Counted from the stretch's first letter, positions 51,935-61,548 are shown. The stretch is 64,000 nucleotides of DNA from Eubacterium sp. (GCA_024698585.1 JAILRB010000005.1:26605-90604), one strand, 5' to 3'. A program made the numbers and translations. Notes: generated by a model from the sequence alone, not told the origin.

Positions 51935-53570
51935 TTTTAATAAAGATGCCTGGAAAGGTACTGAGATGAAAAATCCAATCGAAAAAATTTGCGGGATGGG
52001 GACCACCCTTTTGGCATTGCTCTTTTTTGGAATTGTGGCATTTGCGAGCATTTTGGAAACATCGGTGATTGACCCGAACCATTTTGGAGGGGAATTGATC
52101 TTATACAAGAATGATAATGTTTTTTTGAATCTCGTATGGATTCTACTGTTTCTTTTGGTGGCAATTGTTTTCGCGTATTTTCGTGAAACTTTTCAGAAAA
52201 TCCCTGTGAGCAAGCTGAAGATTGGATTGTTTATTTATACAATGATTTTGGGGACCATCTGGGTTATTAAGGTACAGTGTGTTCCGGCAGCAGATGCGAA
52301 GCAGGTCTTTGATGCCGCAGCTATGTTTGCAAAGGGCGATATGACGCCGATGACTGTATCGACCTGGGAATCTTATCTTGGAGACTTGAGTTATTTCCAA
52401 CCATTTCATCATCAGTTGGGCTTGACCTTTTTAAGTGAAAAGTTATATCGGGTTTGTGGATTTGAAACCGCGTTGCCATTGGAATTAATGAACGTGGTAT
52501 GTTTGGCGTTCCTGTATTTGGGATTACAGAAGATTGCGGAAAAACTGTTCCGAAGCAAAGGTGTTGTCTTGATTTTAACTGTGATTTTGGCACTGTGTCT
52601 CCAGCCGGTATTCATGACAGCATTCCCATATGGAATTATCATTGGATTCTCAGCAGCTATTTGGGCATATTATTTTGTGCTTTGCTTTATGCAGAGTAAT
52701 AGCGCAAAAAGAGCATTATATATCTTGCCGGCCACAATCCTGATGGTAATCGGTGTATTGGCGAAGTATAATAACCTGATTTTTGTGATTGCCATTACAA
52801 TGGGTCTGGTAATCTTTATCATTCGGGAAAAGGATTGGGTATCCCTAATCTTGGTTGCAGTATTTTGCATTGTTTCTTTCAATTGCATGAACTTTGTAGT
52901 GATGCATTATGAAAGTAAGAGTGGCGTGGAATTAAAACCGGGTATTTCCCAGACAGCCTTTTTAGATATGGGACTGAACGAATCCTATATGGCACCGGGA
53001 TGGTATAATGGAATCACAATTGGCTTGTACAAGAAGAATGGTGGAGATAGTGAACTGACTACAAAGGCTGCCAAGGAAGATGTTTCAAAACGAATTGAAA
53101 AGTTTAAGTCTGATGGTTCTTATTGCAGATCCTTCTTTTCGAAAAAGATTTTGTCTCAGTGGAACGAACCGACATATGAATCAATTTGGGTGAGTCAGGT
53201 AAAGGCACATTACTATGGAGAAATTGATCAAAAGTCCTGGCTCAATAAAGTTTATCAGCAGAATGATGAAAACGGAAAGCCAATCTACGATGGAAGCTGG
53301 GGAAAGAAACTGGATTCTTACTTTAACGTTTATCAGATGCTGATGTTCGTGATGTTTTCCGTGGCAATGGTTTCCCTTCTTTTGAAAAGGTGCAATGTCG
53401 AAACAATGACACTGATTTTAGTATTGGTTGGAGGATTTTTATATCATTTGCTGTTTGAAGCAAAGAGCCAGTATTGTGTATCTTACTTTGTGCTAATCGC
53501 ATTTTTCGCAGCTTATGGAACTTATGTTGTGGCAAAAAGTATTGAATTGAAATTACCAATAAAAAAATAA
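51915..53570 (+). CDS. Polytopic membrane protein, GT39-like
   Basis: A 551-residue protein (shorter if started at 51921 or 51966; the site GGAG fits 51921 best). About eleven helices; the first outer loop is long and contains PAADAKQVFDAAAMFAKGDM, followed by HHQLGLTFLSEKLYR. This pattern resembles the GT39-like group of glycosyltransferases that use lipid-linked sugars. The gene overlaps the end of the preceding membrane-protein gene by about 20 nt. A joint role in decorating surface polymers is inference. A terminator follows. Confidence 0.72.
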   Translation: MKMQYINFNKDAWKGTEMKNPIEKICGMGTTLLALLFFGIVAFASILETSVIDPNHFGGELILYKNDNVFLNLVWILLFLLVAIVFAYFRETFQKIPVSKLKIGLFIYTMILGTIWVIKVQCVPAADAKQVFDAAAMFAKGDMTPMTVSTWESYLGDLSYFQPFHHQLGLTFLSEKLYRVCGFETALPLELMNVVCLAFLYLGLQKIAEKLFRSKGVVLILTVILALCLQPVFMTAFPYGIIIGFSAAIWAYYFVLCFMQSNSAKRALYILPATILMVIGVLAKYNNLIFVIAITMGLVIFIIREKDWVSLILVAVFCIVSFNCMNFVVMHYESKSGVELKPGISQTAFLDMGLNESYMAPGWYNGITIGLYKKNGGDSELTTKAAKEDVSKRIEKFKSDGSYCRSFFSKKILSQWNEPTYESIWVSQVKAHYYGEIDQKSWLNKVYQQNDENGKPIYDGSWGKKLDSYFNVYQMLMFVMFSVAMVSLLLKRCNVETMTLILVLVGGFLYHLLFEAKSQYCVSYFVLIAFFAAYGTYVVAKSIELKLPIKK

Positions 53571-53576
53571 ATCATG

Positions 53577-53613
53577 ACGCTCTGTATCGGGAATGATACA
53601 GAGCGTTTCTTTT
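53577..53613. terminator. Terminator after the membrane-protein pair
   Basis: ACGCTCTGTATC (53577-53588) pairs perfectly with GATACAGAGCGT (53595-53606), followed by TTTCTTTT. Confidence 0.92.
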
Positions 53614-53625
53614 ATGGAGGTTTGG

Positions 53626-53654
53626 TTGAAAGAAAGGTGGATTTTTGCTATAAT
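53626..53654 (+). promoter_or_regulatory. pyrC promoter
   Basis: TTGAAA (53626-53631), 17 nt, TATAAT (53649-53654). The leader is about 35 nt, with no PyrR-type attenuator. Confidence 0.8.
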
Positions 53655-53692
53655 TTTAGACGGATTATTCTGTGAAATAGGAGATGAAATAA

Positions 53693-54973
53693 ATGCGTTT
53701 ATTAATAAAAAACGGACTTGTCATTAATCCGGCAGAAAACCAGATGGAAAAACTGGATATTCTGGTGGAAGATGGCGTGATTCAGAAAAAAGAAAAAGCG
53801 TTGGAAGCTGATGCGGAACAAGTGATTGACGCAGAAGGCTGCTATGTCATGCCGGGGCTGATTGACTTACATGTGCATTTCAGAGATCCTGGACAGACTT
53901 ATAAAGAGGATATTGCAACAGGAAGTGCAGCAGCAGCGGCCGGTGGATTTACTACCGTTTGTTGTATGCCGAACACCACACCGGTCGTGGACAGCCCGGA
54001 AACCGTGCAATATATCGTGGAAAAAGCGAAGAAAGTAGGACTTACTAATGTGCTGCCGGTAGGTGCAGTTACGAAGGGAATGCTTGGAAAAGAAGTCAAT
54101 GACTTTGTGGCAATGAAAGAAGCCGGTATTTGTGCCATCAGTGAAGATGGAAAATCGGTAATGAATTCTGCCGTCTATCGAAAAGCCATGAAGGAAGCAG
54201 CAAGATTAGGACTTCCGGTTATGGCACACTGTGAAGACATTAACCTGGTTGAAGGTGGCGTGATGAATATGGATGCAAAGGCAGAAGCTTTGGGCGTGAA
54301 GGGAATCAGTAATGCGGTAGAAGATATCATTGCTGCGAGAGATATCATGTTGGCAAAGGAAACCGGAGCAAGACTTCATCTTTGTCATTGTTCCACAAGA
54401 GATAGCGTAACGATGATTCGAGAAGCAAAGGAAGCGGGAATTGACGTAACCGGAGAGGTATGTCCACATCATTTTTCCATGTGTACCGAAGACATTACTG
54501 CCAATGAAGGAAACTTCAAGATGAATCCACCACTTCGAGAAAGAGAAGATATGGAAACATTAATCCAGGGGTTACATGAGAATGTGATGGATGTGATTTC
54601 CACAGACCATGCACCGCACAGTGCGGAAGAAAAAAATCAGGTGATGGAAAAAGCACCATTCGGAATTGTTGGTTTAGAAACATCGGTAGCACTCACGATG
54701 ACAAATCTGGTGAAGACCGGAAAACTGACACCAATGCAGATGGCGGAAAAGATGAGTTATAATCCGGCAAAAGTATTGGGGATTGACAAGGGAACGCTGA
54801 ATGAAGGAAAGATTGCGGACATTGTGGTAATTGATCCGGACGAAACATATGTCGTGGATGTAAATCAGTTCCGGTCTAAGGGAAAGAATACACCATTTGG
54901 CGGAACGAAGGTTTCAGGAAAAGTGAAATACACGATTCTGAACGGTAAGGTTGTATTTCGTGATGCGGAATAG
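53693..54973 (+). CDS. pyrC: Dihydroorotase, type I
   Basis: Zinc enzyme that cyclises carbamoyl-aspartate to dihydroorotate. The 426-residue length fits the class I type. Motifs are GLIDLHVHFRDPGQTYKEDI (HxH plus substrate Arg), the Lys/Asp region GNFKMNPPLRERED, and DVISTDHAPHSAEEK near the C-terminus. GGAG lies upstream of the start at moderate distance. It opens a same-strand run of five genes (FAD oxidoreductase, pyrK, pyrD, feoAB) with short gaps and no internal terminator. Confidence 0.97.
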   Translation: MRLLIKNGLVINPAENQMEKLDILVEDGVIQKKEKALEADAEQVIDAEGCYVMPGLIDLHVHFRDPGQTYKEDIATGSAAAAAGGFTTVCCMPNTTPVVDSPETVQYIVEKAKKVGLTNVLPVGAVTKGMLGKEVNDFVAMKEAGICAISEDGKSVMNSAVYRKAMKEAARLGLPVMAHCEDINLVEGGVMNMDAKAEALGVKGISNAVEDIIAARDIMLAKETGARLHLCHCSTRDSVTMIREAKEAGIDVTGEVCPHHFSMCTEDITANEGNFKMNPPLREREDMETLIQGLHENVMDVISTDHAPHSAEEKNQVMEKAPFGIVGLETSVALTMTNLVKTGKLTPMQMAEKMSYNPAKVLGIDKGTLNEGKIADIVVIDPDETYVVDVNQFRSKGKNTPFGGTKVSGKVKYTILNGKVVFRDAE

Positions 54974-55017
54974 AATTGACGAAAAATAAAAAACTTAGAA
55001 ATGAAAAGGATTAAAAA

Positions 55018-56556
55018 ATGGAAAAGGTTATTATTATAGGTGCCGGTCCGGCAGGACTGACAGCTGCATATGAATTATTAAAGAACGGGAAGTATGAAGT
55101 AGTAATTTTAGAAAAAACAGATCGTATCGGAGGAATTTCCCAGACGGTTCGATATAAAGGAAATCGTATGGATATTGGTGGACATCGTTTCTTCTCTAAA
55201 GATGAACGAGTTAACCAGTGGTGGCAGGATATGATGCCGACACAGAGTAAACCATCCTACGATGACATCAAGTTAGGAACGGTGAAGAACTTCCCGGAAG
55301 TCGGTCCGGATCCTGAAAAGGAAGACAGGGTAATGCTTGTAAGAAACAGAGTATCCAGAATTTACTACTCTAAGCATTTCTTTGATTATCCGGTGTCCTT
55401 AAAATGGTCAACCATTAAGAACATGGGATTTATTACCACAATGAAGGCGGGGTTTAGTTACCTTCATTCGGTAGTCAGAAAACTTCCGGAAGACAATCTG
55501 GAAAACTTCTATATCAATCGTTTCGGTAGAGTTCTTTACGGAATGTTTTTTGAAGGATATACAGAAAAACTCTGGGGAAGACACCCTAGAGAGATTTCAG
55601 CGGATTGGGGATCTCAGCGAGTAAAGGGACTTTCCATTTCGGCTGTAATTAAAGACATTTTCAGAAAGATTATTCCGGGAAAGAACAAAAAAGTGGAAAC
55701 TTCCCTGATTGAAGAATATGTTTATCCGAAGTTCGGACCGGGTCAGTTGTGGGAAACCGCTGCAGATGAAATCCGTAAAATGGGTGGAACTATTATTCAG
55801 GAAAGTGAAGTTCAGAAAATCAATGTAGAAAACGGAAAGATTACTAGTGTGGTATGCGGAGATACCGTATATGAAGCAGATATTGTGATGTCTTCCATGC
55901 CTGTAAATGATTTAATTGCCAGCATCAATGGAAGCGAAATTCCAAAGAAGGTACAGGATGCAGCAGCAGACTTACCATTCAGAGATTTTGTTACCGTTGG
56001 TTTGCTTCTCAATAAGTTAAATCTGAAAAATGAAACAAAGATTAAGACATTAAATAATATTGTTCCGGATTGCTGGATTTATGTTCAGGATACCGGTGTG
56101 AAACTGGGAAGAATTCAGATTTTCAATAACTGGTCACCATATATGGTGGAAAATCCGGATGAAAATGTCTGGATTGGTTTGGAATACTTCTGTCGTGAAG
56201 GAGATGATTTCTGGAATCTTTCTGATGATGCGTGCATTGAATTAGCAATCAATGAATTGGTTTCCATGGGCGTTATCAACAAAGAAGATGTTCTGGATTC
56301 TCACAGAGAACGTATTCAGAAAGCTTATCCTGCATATTTTGATGGATATCAGTATATGGATGATATCATTGCATACTTAAATACCATTTCGAATTTATAT
56401 TGTATTGGACGAAATGGTCAGCATCGATACAACAATATGGATCATTCCATGGCGACTTCTTTTGAAGCAGTCAAGAATATTGTTAACAATGTATCTGATA
56501 AATCTAATGTATGGAACGTAAATACAGATACAGAATATCACGAAGAAAAAAAGTAA
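55018..56556 (+). CDS. FAD-dependent oxidoreductase, UDP-galactopyranose-mutase/amine-oxidase-like
   Basis: A 512-residue flavoprotein. The dinucleotide-binding N-terminus is [18 protein letters not shown], with [13 protein letters not shown] and [12 protein letters not shown], as in NAD(P)/FAD-dependent oxidoreductases related to UDP-galactopyranose mutase and protoporphyrinogen oxidase. The C-terminus reads [20 protein letters not shown]. Such proteins are often found in surface-polysaccharide loci; here it lies between pyrC and pyrK, 44 and 19 nt away. Whether it serves pyrimidine synthesis is doubtful; the reaction is unknown. Start at 55018 after a weak GAAAAGG site. Confidence 0.82.
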   Translation: MEKVIIIGAGPAGLTAAYELLKNGKYEVVILEKTDRIGGISQTVRYKGNRMDIGGHRFFSKDERVNQWWQDMMPTQSKPSYDDIKLGTVKNFPEVGPDPEKEDRVMLVRNRVSRIYYSKHFFDYPVSLKWSTIKNMGFITTMKAGFSYLHSVVRKLPEDNLENFYINRFGRVLYGMFFEGYTEKLWGRHPREISADWGSQRVKGLSISAVIKDIFRKIIPGKNKKVETSLIEEYVYPKFGPGQLWETAADEIRKMGGTIIQESEVQKINVENGKITSVVCGDTVYEADIVMSSMPVNDLIASINGSEIPKKVQDAAADLPFRDFVTVGLLLNKLNLKNETKIKTLNNIVPDCWIYVQDTGVKLGRIQIFNNWSPYMVENPDENVWIGLEYFCREGDDFWNLSDDACIELAINELVSMGVINKEDVLDSHRERIQKAYPAYFDGYQYMDDIIAYLNTISNLYCIGRNGQHRYNNMDHSMATSFEAVKNIVNNVSDKSNVWNVNTDTEYHEEKK

Positions 56557-56575
56557 CAGTGGAAAGGATAATCCC

Positions 56576-57343
56576 ATGAGAGAAAAAGAAACAGCGAAAA
56601 TTATCAGTCAGGAATGTATCGGAACCGGAGTTTACAGTATGTGGCTGGAGACTAAGGCAGCAAAAGAAGCTGTTGCCGGTCAGTTCATTTCTGTATATTG
56701 CAATGACAAGACAAAACTTCTTCCAAGACCCATTAGTATTTGCCAGGTAGACAAGACAAATAGCGCATTACGTATCGTATATCGCGTAGTTGGTGGAGGA
56801 ACAGAAGAATTATCGACTTATCAGGCAGGCGACAGGGTTGCAATCATTGGACCGTTAGGAAACGGGTTCATGCAGCGTGAAGGAAAGAAAGCCATCCTGA
56901 TTGGAGGTGGAATCGGAATTCCGCCGATGGTTCAGTTAGCAGAAGAATTAAAGAGTAAGGCTGAAGTCCAGATTGTTGCCGGATATCGCGATGAATTATT
57001 CTTGACCGGGGAGTTAGAGGAACGAGGAACCCTTTATATTGCAACGGAAGATGGCAGCACGGGAACCAAGGGAACGGTTATTGATGCCATCAAGGAACAG
57101 GCAGTGGAAGGCGATGTCATCTATGCCTGCGGTCCGATGCCAATGCTTCGTGCCATTAAGGAATATGCCATGGAAAAAGGAATTGAATGTCAGGTTTCCC
57201 TGGAAGAACGTATGGCATGTGGAATCGGTGCCTGTCTGGCATGTGTTTGCAAGACGAAGGAAAAGGATCATCATTCCAATGTGAATAATACAAGAATTTG
57301 TAAGGATGGTCCGGTATTTTTAGCAGAGGAGGTAGAACTGTAA
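56576..57343 (+). CDS. pyrK: Dihydroorotate dehydrogenase electron-transfer subunit
   Basis: FAD and 2Fe-2S protein that passes electrons from PyrD to NAD+. 255 residues: ferredoxin-reductase-type FAD domain (KLLPRPISICQVDK, RVVGGGTEELSTYQAGD), NAD domain (AILIGGGIGIPPMVQLAEEL; VIYACGPMPMLRAI) and the C-terminal cluster cysteines in MACGIGACLACVCK plus a later Cys in RICKDGP. GGAAAGGA precedes the start. Its stop overlaps the start of pyrD (TAATG), as usual for the type 1B enzyme. Confidence 0.97.
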   Translation: MREKETAKIISQECIGTGVYSMWLETKAAKEAVAGQFISVYCNDKTKLLPRPISICQVDKTNSALRIVYRVVGGGTEELSTYQAGDRVAIIGPLGNGFMQREGKKAILIGGGIGIPPMVQLAEELKSKAEVQIVAGYRDELFLTGELEERGTLYIATEDGSTGTKGTVIDAIKEQAVEGDVIYACGPMPMLRAIKEYAMEKGIECQVSLEERMACGIGACLACVCKTKEKDHHSNVNNTRICKDGPVFLAEEVEL

Positions 57344-58251
57344 TGGAGTTAAATACAAAGGTAAATATTGCAGGCGTTGAATTGAAAAATCCGATTACGG
57401 TTGCCTCAGGAACCTTTGGTTCCGGTGCGGAATACGGTGAGTTTGTGGATTTGAATTGTTTAGGTGCGGTAACGACAAAGGGAGTTGCCAATGTACCTTG
57501 GGAAGGAAACTGTACCCCGCGAGTGGCAGAAACTTATGGTGGAATGTTAAATGCCGTAGGTCTTCAGAATCCGGGATATGATGTATTCGCAAAGAGAGAT
57601 ATTCCATTTTTAAAACAGTACGATACAAAAATTATTGTTAATGTTTGCGGACGAACTACAGAAGATTATATTGATGTAGTGGAAAAATTAGGCAATGAAG
57701 ATGTGGATTTATTGGAAATCAATATTTCATGTCCGAATGTTAAGGAAGGTGGAATTGCTTTTGGGCAGGATCCAAAGGCTGTAGAAGCAATTACCAGAGA
57801 AGTAAAGAAGGTGGCAAAGCAGCCGGTAATCATGAAGCTGAGTCCGAATGTAACCGACATCACGGTGATGGCGAAAGCAGCAGAAGCCGGTGGAGCAGAT
57901 GCATTGTCCTTAATTAATACCATTACCGGAATGAAGATTGACGTGGAGCGTCAGCGATTTGTTCTTGCCAATAAAACCGGAGGGATGTCCGGTCCGGCAA
58001 TTCATCCGGTTGCAGTTCGTATGGTTTATCAGGTGGCCAATGCCGTAGACCTTCCGTTAATCGGAATGGGTGGTGTGGTTACTGCAGAAGATGCCATTGA
58101 GATGATTTTGGCCGGTGCCACAGCAGTTGCAGTGGGAACTGCGAACTTTAATGATCCGGCAGCTACCGTAAAGGTTATTAAGGGAATTGAAGACTATATG
58201 ATTCGTCACGGCGTGAAGGATATTAACGACCTGATTGGAATCGTAAAGTAG
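57343..58251 (+). CDS. pyrD: Dihydroorotate dehydrogenase, type 1B catalytic subunit
   Basis: FMN enzyme that oxidises dihydroorotate to orotate, paired with PyrK. 302 residues. It has NPITVASGTFGSGAEYGEF near the N-terminus, NISCPNVKEGG with the catalytic Cys that marks class 1, MKLSPNVTDIT, and the phosphate-binding IGMGGVVTAEDAIEMILAGA. AGGAGG lies inside the end of pyrK. The next gene, feoAB, begins 24 nt later. Confidence 0.98.
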   Translation: MELNTKVNIAGVELKNPITVASGTFGSGAEYGEFVDLNCLGAVTTKGVANVPWEGNCTPRVAETYGGMLNAVGLQNPGYDVFAKRDIPFLKQYDTKIIVNVCGRTTEDYIDVVEKLGNEDVDLLEINISCPNVKEGGIAFGQDPKAVEAITREVKKVAKQPVIMKLSPNVTDITVMAKAAEAGGADALSLINTITGMKIDVERQRFVLANKTGGMSGPAIHPVAVRMVYQVANAVDLPLIGMGGVVTAEDAIEMILAGATAVAVGTANFNDPAATVKVIKGIEDYMIRHGVKDINDLIGIVK

Positions 58252-58275
58252 AAGATACAGAAAGAAGAAATTAAC

Positions 58276-60618
58276 ATGACACTTAAGGAATTAGGAATTA
58301 ATGAAGCAGGTTTCATAACGAAGGTTGGTGGCGAAGGTGCTTTGCGACAGCATTTGCTGGATATGGGAGTGATTCCGGGAGCGGAAGTTTCCGTGGTAAA
58401 GTATGCCCCGATGGGAGACCCGGTGGAGGTTTTGATTCACGGGTATAAGCTGACCCTTCGACTGGAAGATGCAGAAAAAATTGAGATTGAGCCAATTCCT
58501 AAGAAAGCAGAAGAAAAGACAGAAAAGAAACATCACAAGAAAATTGCCCATCCGGGCTTGGGAGAAGGCGGAAAATATCACCGCAAAGGAAGCGGAAATC
58601 CCCTTCCGGAAGGAACGGTTATGACCTTCGCCCTGGTAGGAAATCAGAACTGCGGTAAAACAACACTGTTTAATCAGCTGACCGGTTCCAACCAGCATGT
58701 GGGAAATTTTCCGGGAGTAACCGTAGACCGAAAAGATGGTGCCATCAAAGGACACCCGGATACCATGGTTACGGATTTGCCGGGAATTTATTCCATGTCT
58801 CCTTATAGTAGCGAGGAAATTGTATCCAGAAATTTTGTGTTGGAGGAAAAACCGAAAGCAATCATTAATATTGTGGATGCTACCAATATTGAACGAAATC
58901 TTTATCTGACCATGCAGCTACTGGAAATGGATGTACCAATGGTTGTTGCCTTAAATATGATGGATGAAATGGCAGCCAATGGTGGTACTGTGGATGTAAA
59001 TGCTATGGAAGAAATGCTGGGCGTCCCGGTAGTTCCGATTTCAGCGTCCAAAAACTCTGGGGTAGACGAACTGGTGCGACATGCAATTCATATTGCTCAT
59101 TATCAGGAAAAACCGGTGGAGAAGGATTACTGTAGTGCAGAAGGAAAAAGCGGTGCGGTGCACCGATGCATTCACGGAATCAGTCATCTGATTGAAGACC
59201 ATGCGAAGCAGGCTGGAATCCCGTTACGTTTTGCAGCCAGCAAGGTCATTGAAGGAGACGAAATCGTTTTATCCCAGTTAAGACTGGAAGAAGACGAAAA
59301 AGAATATATTCGTCATATCGTTCACCAGATGGAAAAAGAGTGTCATCTAGACAGAAGTGCGGCCATTGCGGACATGAGATTCCAATTCATTGGGAAAGTC
59401 TGTGAGGAGACCGTAAAGAAACCAAAAGAAAGCAAGGAACGAATCCGAAGTGAAAAAATTGACCGGATTCTCACTGGGAAATATACGGCGATTCCGTCCT
59501 TTGTCCTGATTATGGGGCTGGTGTTCTGGCTAACCTTTAATGTGATTGGTGCATGGTTACAGGATTTCCTGGAACAGGCGGTGGAAGCTCTGACCAATTG
59601 TGTGGATCAGGGACTGAAAGCAGCCCATGTCAATGAAGTACTACAGGGTCTGGTAATTGACGGGATTTTCTCCGGAGTGGGAAGCGTGTTGAGTTTTCTG
59701 CCGATTATTGTGACGTTATTCTTTTTCCTGTCCTTACTGGAGGACAGCGGATATATTGCTCGTGTGGCATTTGTTATGGATAAAATGCTTCGAAAAATCG
59801 GATTGTCCGGTAGAAGTATTGTGCCAATGTTAATCGGGTTCGGTTGTACGGTTCCTGCAGTGATGGCAACAAGAACATTACCAAGTGAACGAGACCGAAA
59901 GATGACGATTTTACTGACACCGTTTATGAGTTGTTCGGCAAAACTTCCGATTTATGCATTTTTTGTGGACATGTTTTTTCAAAAGTATGGCGCGTTAATT
60001 ATGATTGGTCTATATCTTTTGGGAATTCTCATTAGTGTATGTGTTGCCCTTGTTTTCAAGGAAACATTGTTTAAGGGAGAAGCGGTTCCTTTTGTTATGG
60101 AGTTACCGAATTATCGGTTGCCCGGCATGAAAAATGTTTTCCAGCTTCTCTGGGAAAAGGCAATGGATTTTATCCAGAGAGCTTTTTCCGTGATTTTAGT
60201 TGCCACAATGGTGGTGTGGTTGTTACAGAGTTTTGATCCGTATTTCAATCTGGTGGAACGTTCTCAGGATAGTATTCTTGCAATTATTTCGGGAGTGCTG
60301 GTTCCGGTGATGAAGCCTTTGGGATTAGGAGACTGGAGAATCTGTACATCCTTGTTTAGCGGATTTATGGCAAAGGAAAGTGTGGTTTCCACCATGGAAA
60401 TCTTATTCGGTTCCCAGGTGAATACCGTGTTATCGCCATTGTCTGCGGCATCGTTGTTGGTTTTTTCCCTGCTGTATACACCTTGTGTTGCGGCAATTGC
60501 ATCCATTCGAAGAGAGATGGGGCGTAAATGGGCCATTAGTGTAGTTTTATGGCAATGCTTTGTTGCCTGGGTTGTGGCACTGCTGGTGCGACTGATTGGA
60601 ATGGCCATTGGATTATAA
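58276..60618 (+). CDS. feoB: Ferrous iron transporter, FeoA-FeoB fusion
   Basis: Membrane GTPase for Fe2+ uptake, 780 residues. Residues 1-75 are a FeoA SH3-like domain (GALRQHLLDMGVIPGAEVSVV), joined by a Lys/His-rich linker (about 76-115). The FeoB G domain follows, with G1 GNQNCGKTTLFNQLT, G2/G3 region FPGVTVDRK and DLPGIYSMSPYS, and NMMDE. The membrane part has two Gate-type halves (SGRSIVPMLIGFGCTVPAVMATRTL, MAKESVVSTMEILFG). The start has only a weak site. It follows pyrD by 24 nt without a terminator, so some readthrough is likely; no Fur-like site could be confirmed. Confidence 0.97.
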   Translation: MTLKELGINEAGFITKVGGEGALRQHLLDMGVIPGAEVSVVKYAPMGDPVEVLIHGYKLTLRLEDAEKIEIEPIPKKAEEKTEKKHHKKIAHPGLGEGGKYHRKGSGNPLPEGTVMTFALVGNQNCGKTTLFNQLTGSNQHVGNFPGVTVDRKDGAIKGHPDTMVTDLPGIYSMSPYSSEEIVSRNFVLEEKPKAIINIVDATNIERNLYLTMQLLEMDVPMVVALNMMDEMAANGGTVDVNAMEEMLGVPVVPISASKNSGVDELVRHAIHIAHYQEKPVEKDYCSAEGKSGAVHRCIHGISHLIEDHAKQAGIPLRFAASKVIEGDEIVLSQLRLEEDEKEYIRHIVHQMEKECHLDRSAAIADMRFQFIGKVCEETVKKPKESKERIRSEKIDRILTGKYTAIPSFVLIMGLVFWLTFNVIGAWLQDFLEQAVEALTNCVDQGLKAAHVNEVLQGLVIDGIFSGVGSVLSFLPIIVTLFFFLSLLEDSGYIARVAFVMDKMLRKIGLSGRSIVPMLIGFGCTVPAVMATRTLPSERDRKMTILLTPFMSCSAKLPIYAFFVDMFFQKYGALIMIGLYLLGILISVCVALVFKETLFKGEAVPFVMELPNYRLPGMKNVFQLLWEKAMDFIQRAFSVILVATMVVWLLQSFDPYFNLVERSQDSILAIISGVLVPVMKPLGLGDWRICTSLFSGFMAKESVVSTMEILFGSQVNTVLSPLSAASLLVFSLLYTPCVAAIASIRREMGRKWAISVVLWQCFVAWVVALLVRLIGMAIGL

Positions 60619-60621
60619 AAG

Positions 60622-60676
60622 AAATGGAGTCGCTTAAAAAGCGACAAATCCCGGAGAGGGGTTGAATTCCATTTTT
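60622..60676 (+). terminator. Terminator after feoAB
   Basis: Outer stem AAATGGA (60622-60628)/TCCATTT (60668-60674) with an inner perfect hairpin GTCGCTT-AAA-AAGCGAC (60629-60645), followed by T's. Confidence 0.7.
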
Positions 60677-60735
60677 TTCTATGTTAGACTTTTAAACGTT
60701 AGTAAAAAAATAAAGCAGAAAGGAGGACTAAATAA

Positions 60736-60861
60736 ATGATGAACATAAATCATGTTGCGAAGTTAAGAAGATACCATGAAAAGAATATTTGGATTGGGGA
60801 AAAAGGACACGTGCCATTTAGGACCTCCGGAAAGCTGTTTACGAATATAAGAACTTTCTAG
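60736..60861 (+). CDS. Possible 41-residue basic protein
   Basis: A small ORF with AAAGGAGG 10-11 nt before its ATG, lying between two terminators and thus apparently its own transcription unit. The product is basic and aromatic: NINHVAKLRRYHEKNIWIG, then GHVPFRTSGKLFTNIRTF. There is no signal peptide or membrane segment. I do not recognise it. The strong ribosome binding site and flanking terminators support expression; absence of any known family lowers confidence. Confidence 0.45.
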   Translation: MMNINHVAKLRRYHEKNIWIGEKGHVPFRTSGKLFTNIRTF

Positions 60862-60913
60862 ATGTTCTATTCAGGCGCGCATAATCGTGCCATTAAATTT
60901 TTAATGAGATGTT

Positions 60914-60950
60914 AAGCGATTTAGGATCCGATTCCTAAGTCGCTTTTTTT
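60914..60950 (+). terminator. Terminator after the 41-residue ORF
   Basis: AAGCGATTTAGGA (60914-60926) pairs with TCCTAAGTCGCTT (60932-60944; one G-U), then a T tract. Confidence 0.88.
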
Positions 60951-60966
60951 GTTTATATGATGAGGA

Positions 60967-60995
60967 AAATGCCGAAAGCTCGCTTTGAGGCATTT
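60967..60995. repeat. Single hairpin related to the 93-bp repeat
   Basis: AAATGCC-GAAAGC-TC-GCTTT-GA-GGCATTT, with the preceding TGATGAGG similar to ACGACGAGG in the 36.8-kb repeats. Compensating changes (A to C in the left arm, T to G in the right) keep the stem. Confidence 0.6.
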
Positions 60996-61033
60996 GAAGA
61001 TAGATAAAAAATTTGGGAATAGAGGGTAGAGCA

Positions 61034-61435
61034 ATGAATCAAATGAATCAAAACTATGAAAATATATCAAAATTTATTACGAATCATTATGACTACAGAA
61101 CGTTTGGAAATATGATCAATCATTATTTTTGTAAAAAGAACATATCCACAAGAGAACTGTGTGAACATGCAGGAATTGACCGGAAGCTGGTTTCGAAATT
61201 TGTGACAGACAGAAAATATCATCCGTCGAAAGAGAGTTGCATGGCGGTGTGCATTGGTTTCGGACTAACCTTGGAAGAAGCCAGGGATCTTTTGAAAATC
61301 TGTGGTTACAGCTTTGCAAACAATAACTCCAGGGATTTAGCTATTGTTTACGCCTTGGATTCAGGAATCCATCATGTGGGGGAAATCAATGAACTGTTAA
61401 GTGCATTAGGAGAAAAGGAATTCAAAGTGGCATAA
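61034..61435 (+). CDS. HTH-type regulatory protein
   Basis: A 133-residue protein. The core reads TRELCEHAGIDRKLVSKFVTDRKYHPSKESCMAVCIGFGLTLEEARDLLKICGYSF (split here as a helix-turn-helix followed by a conserved helical module). I know this region as common at the ends of Firmicutes HTH proteins, sometimes near macro-domain or signalling genes. It probably binds DNA; targets unknown. The start at 61034 has AGAGGG 7 nt upstream. Its stop overlaps a 32-codon ORF (TAATG). Confidence 0.75.
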   Translation: MNQMNQNYENISKFITNHYDYRTFGNMINHYFCKKNISTRELCEHAGIDRKLVSKFVTDRKYHPSKESCMAVCIGFGLTLEEARDLLKICGYSFANNNSRDLAIVYALDSGIHHVGEINELLSALGEKEFKVA

Positions 61436-61533
61436 TGAAAAAACTAATTGAGAAGATTAAAAAGTTCTTTTCCGATGAGGTGAAAGACGAAAAAGGAATC
61501 CCGGCAAAGCACTATAAAACGTGCACTGCATAA
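61435..61533 (+). CDS. Possible 32-residue basic peptide coupled to the HTH gene
   Basis: Begins in the TAATG that ends the HTH gene and reads KKLIEKIKKFFSDEVKDEKG at its start, ending in HYKTCTA. The first half would form an amphipathic, strongly charged helix. Position suggests translational coupling, and GGAGA-like sequence lies 20-25 nt upstream inside the HTH gene. No family recognised; it may be chance. Confidence 0.35.
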   Translation: MKKLIEKIKKFFSDEVKDEKGIPAKHYKTCTA

Positions 61534-61548
61534 AATAGCAGAAAGATG

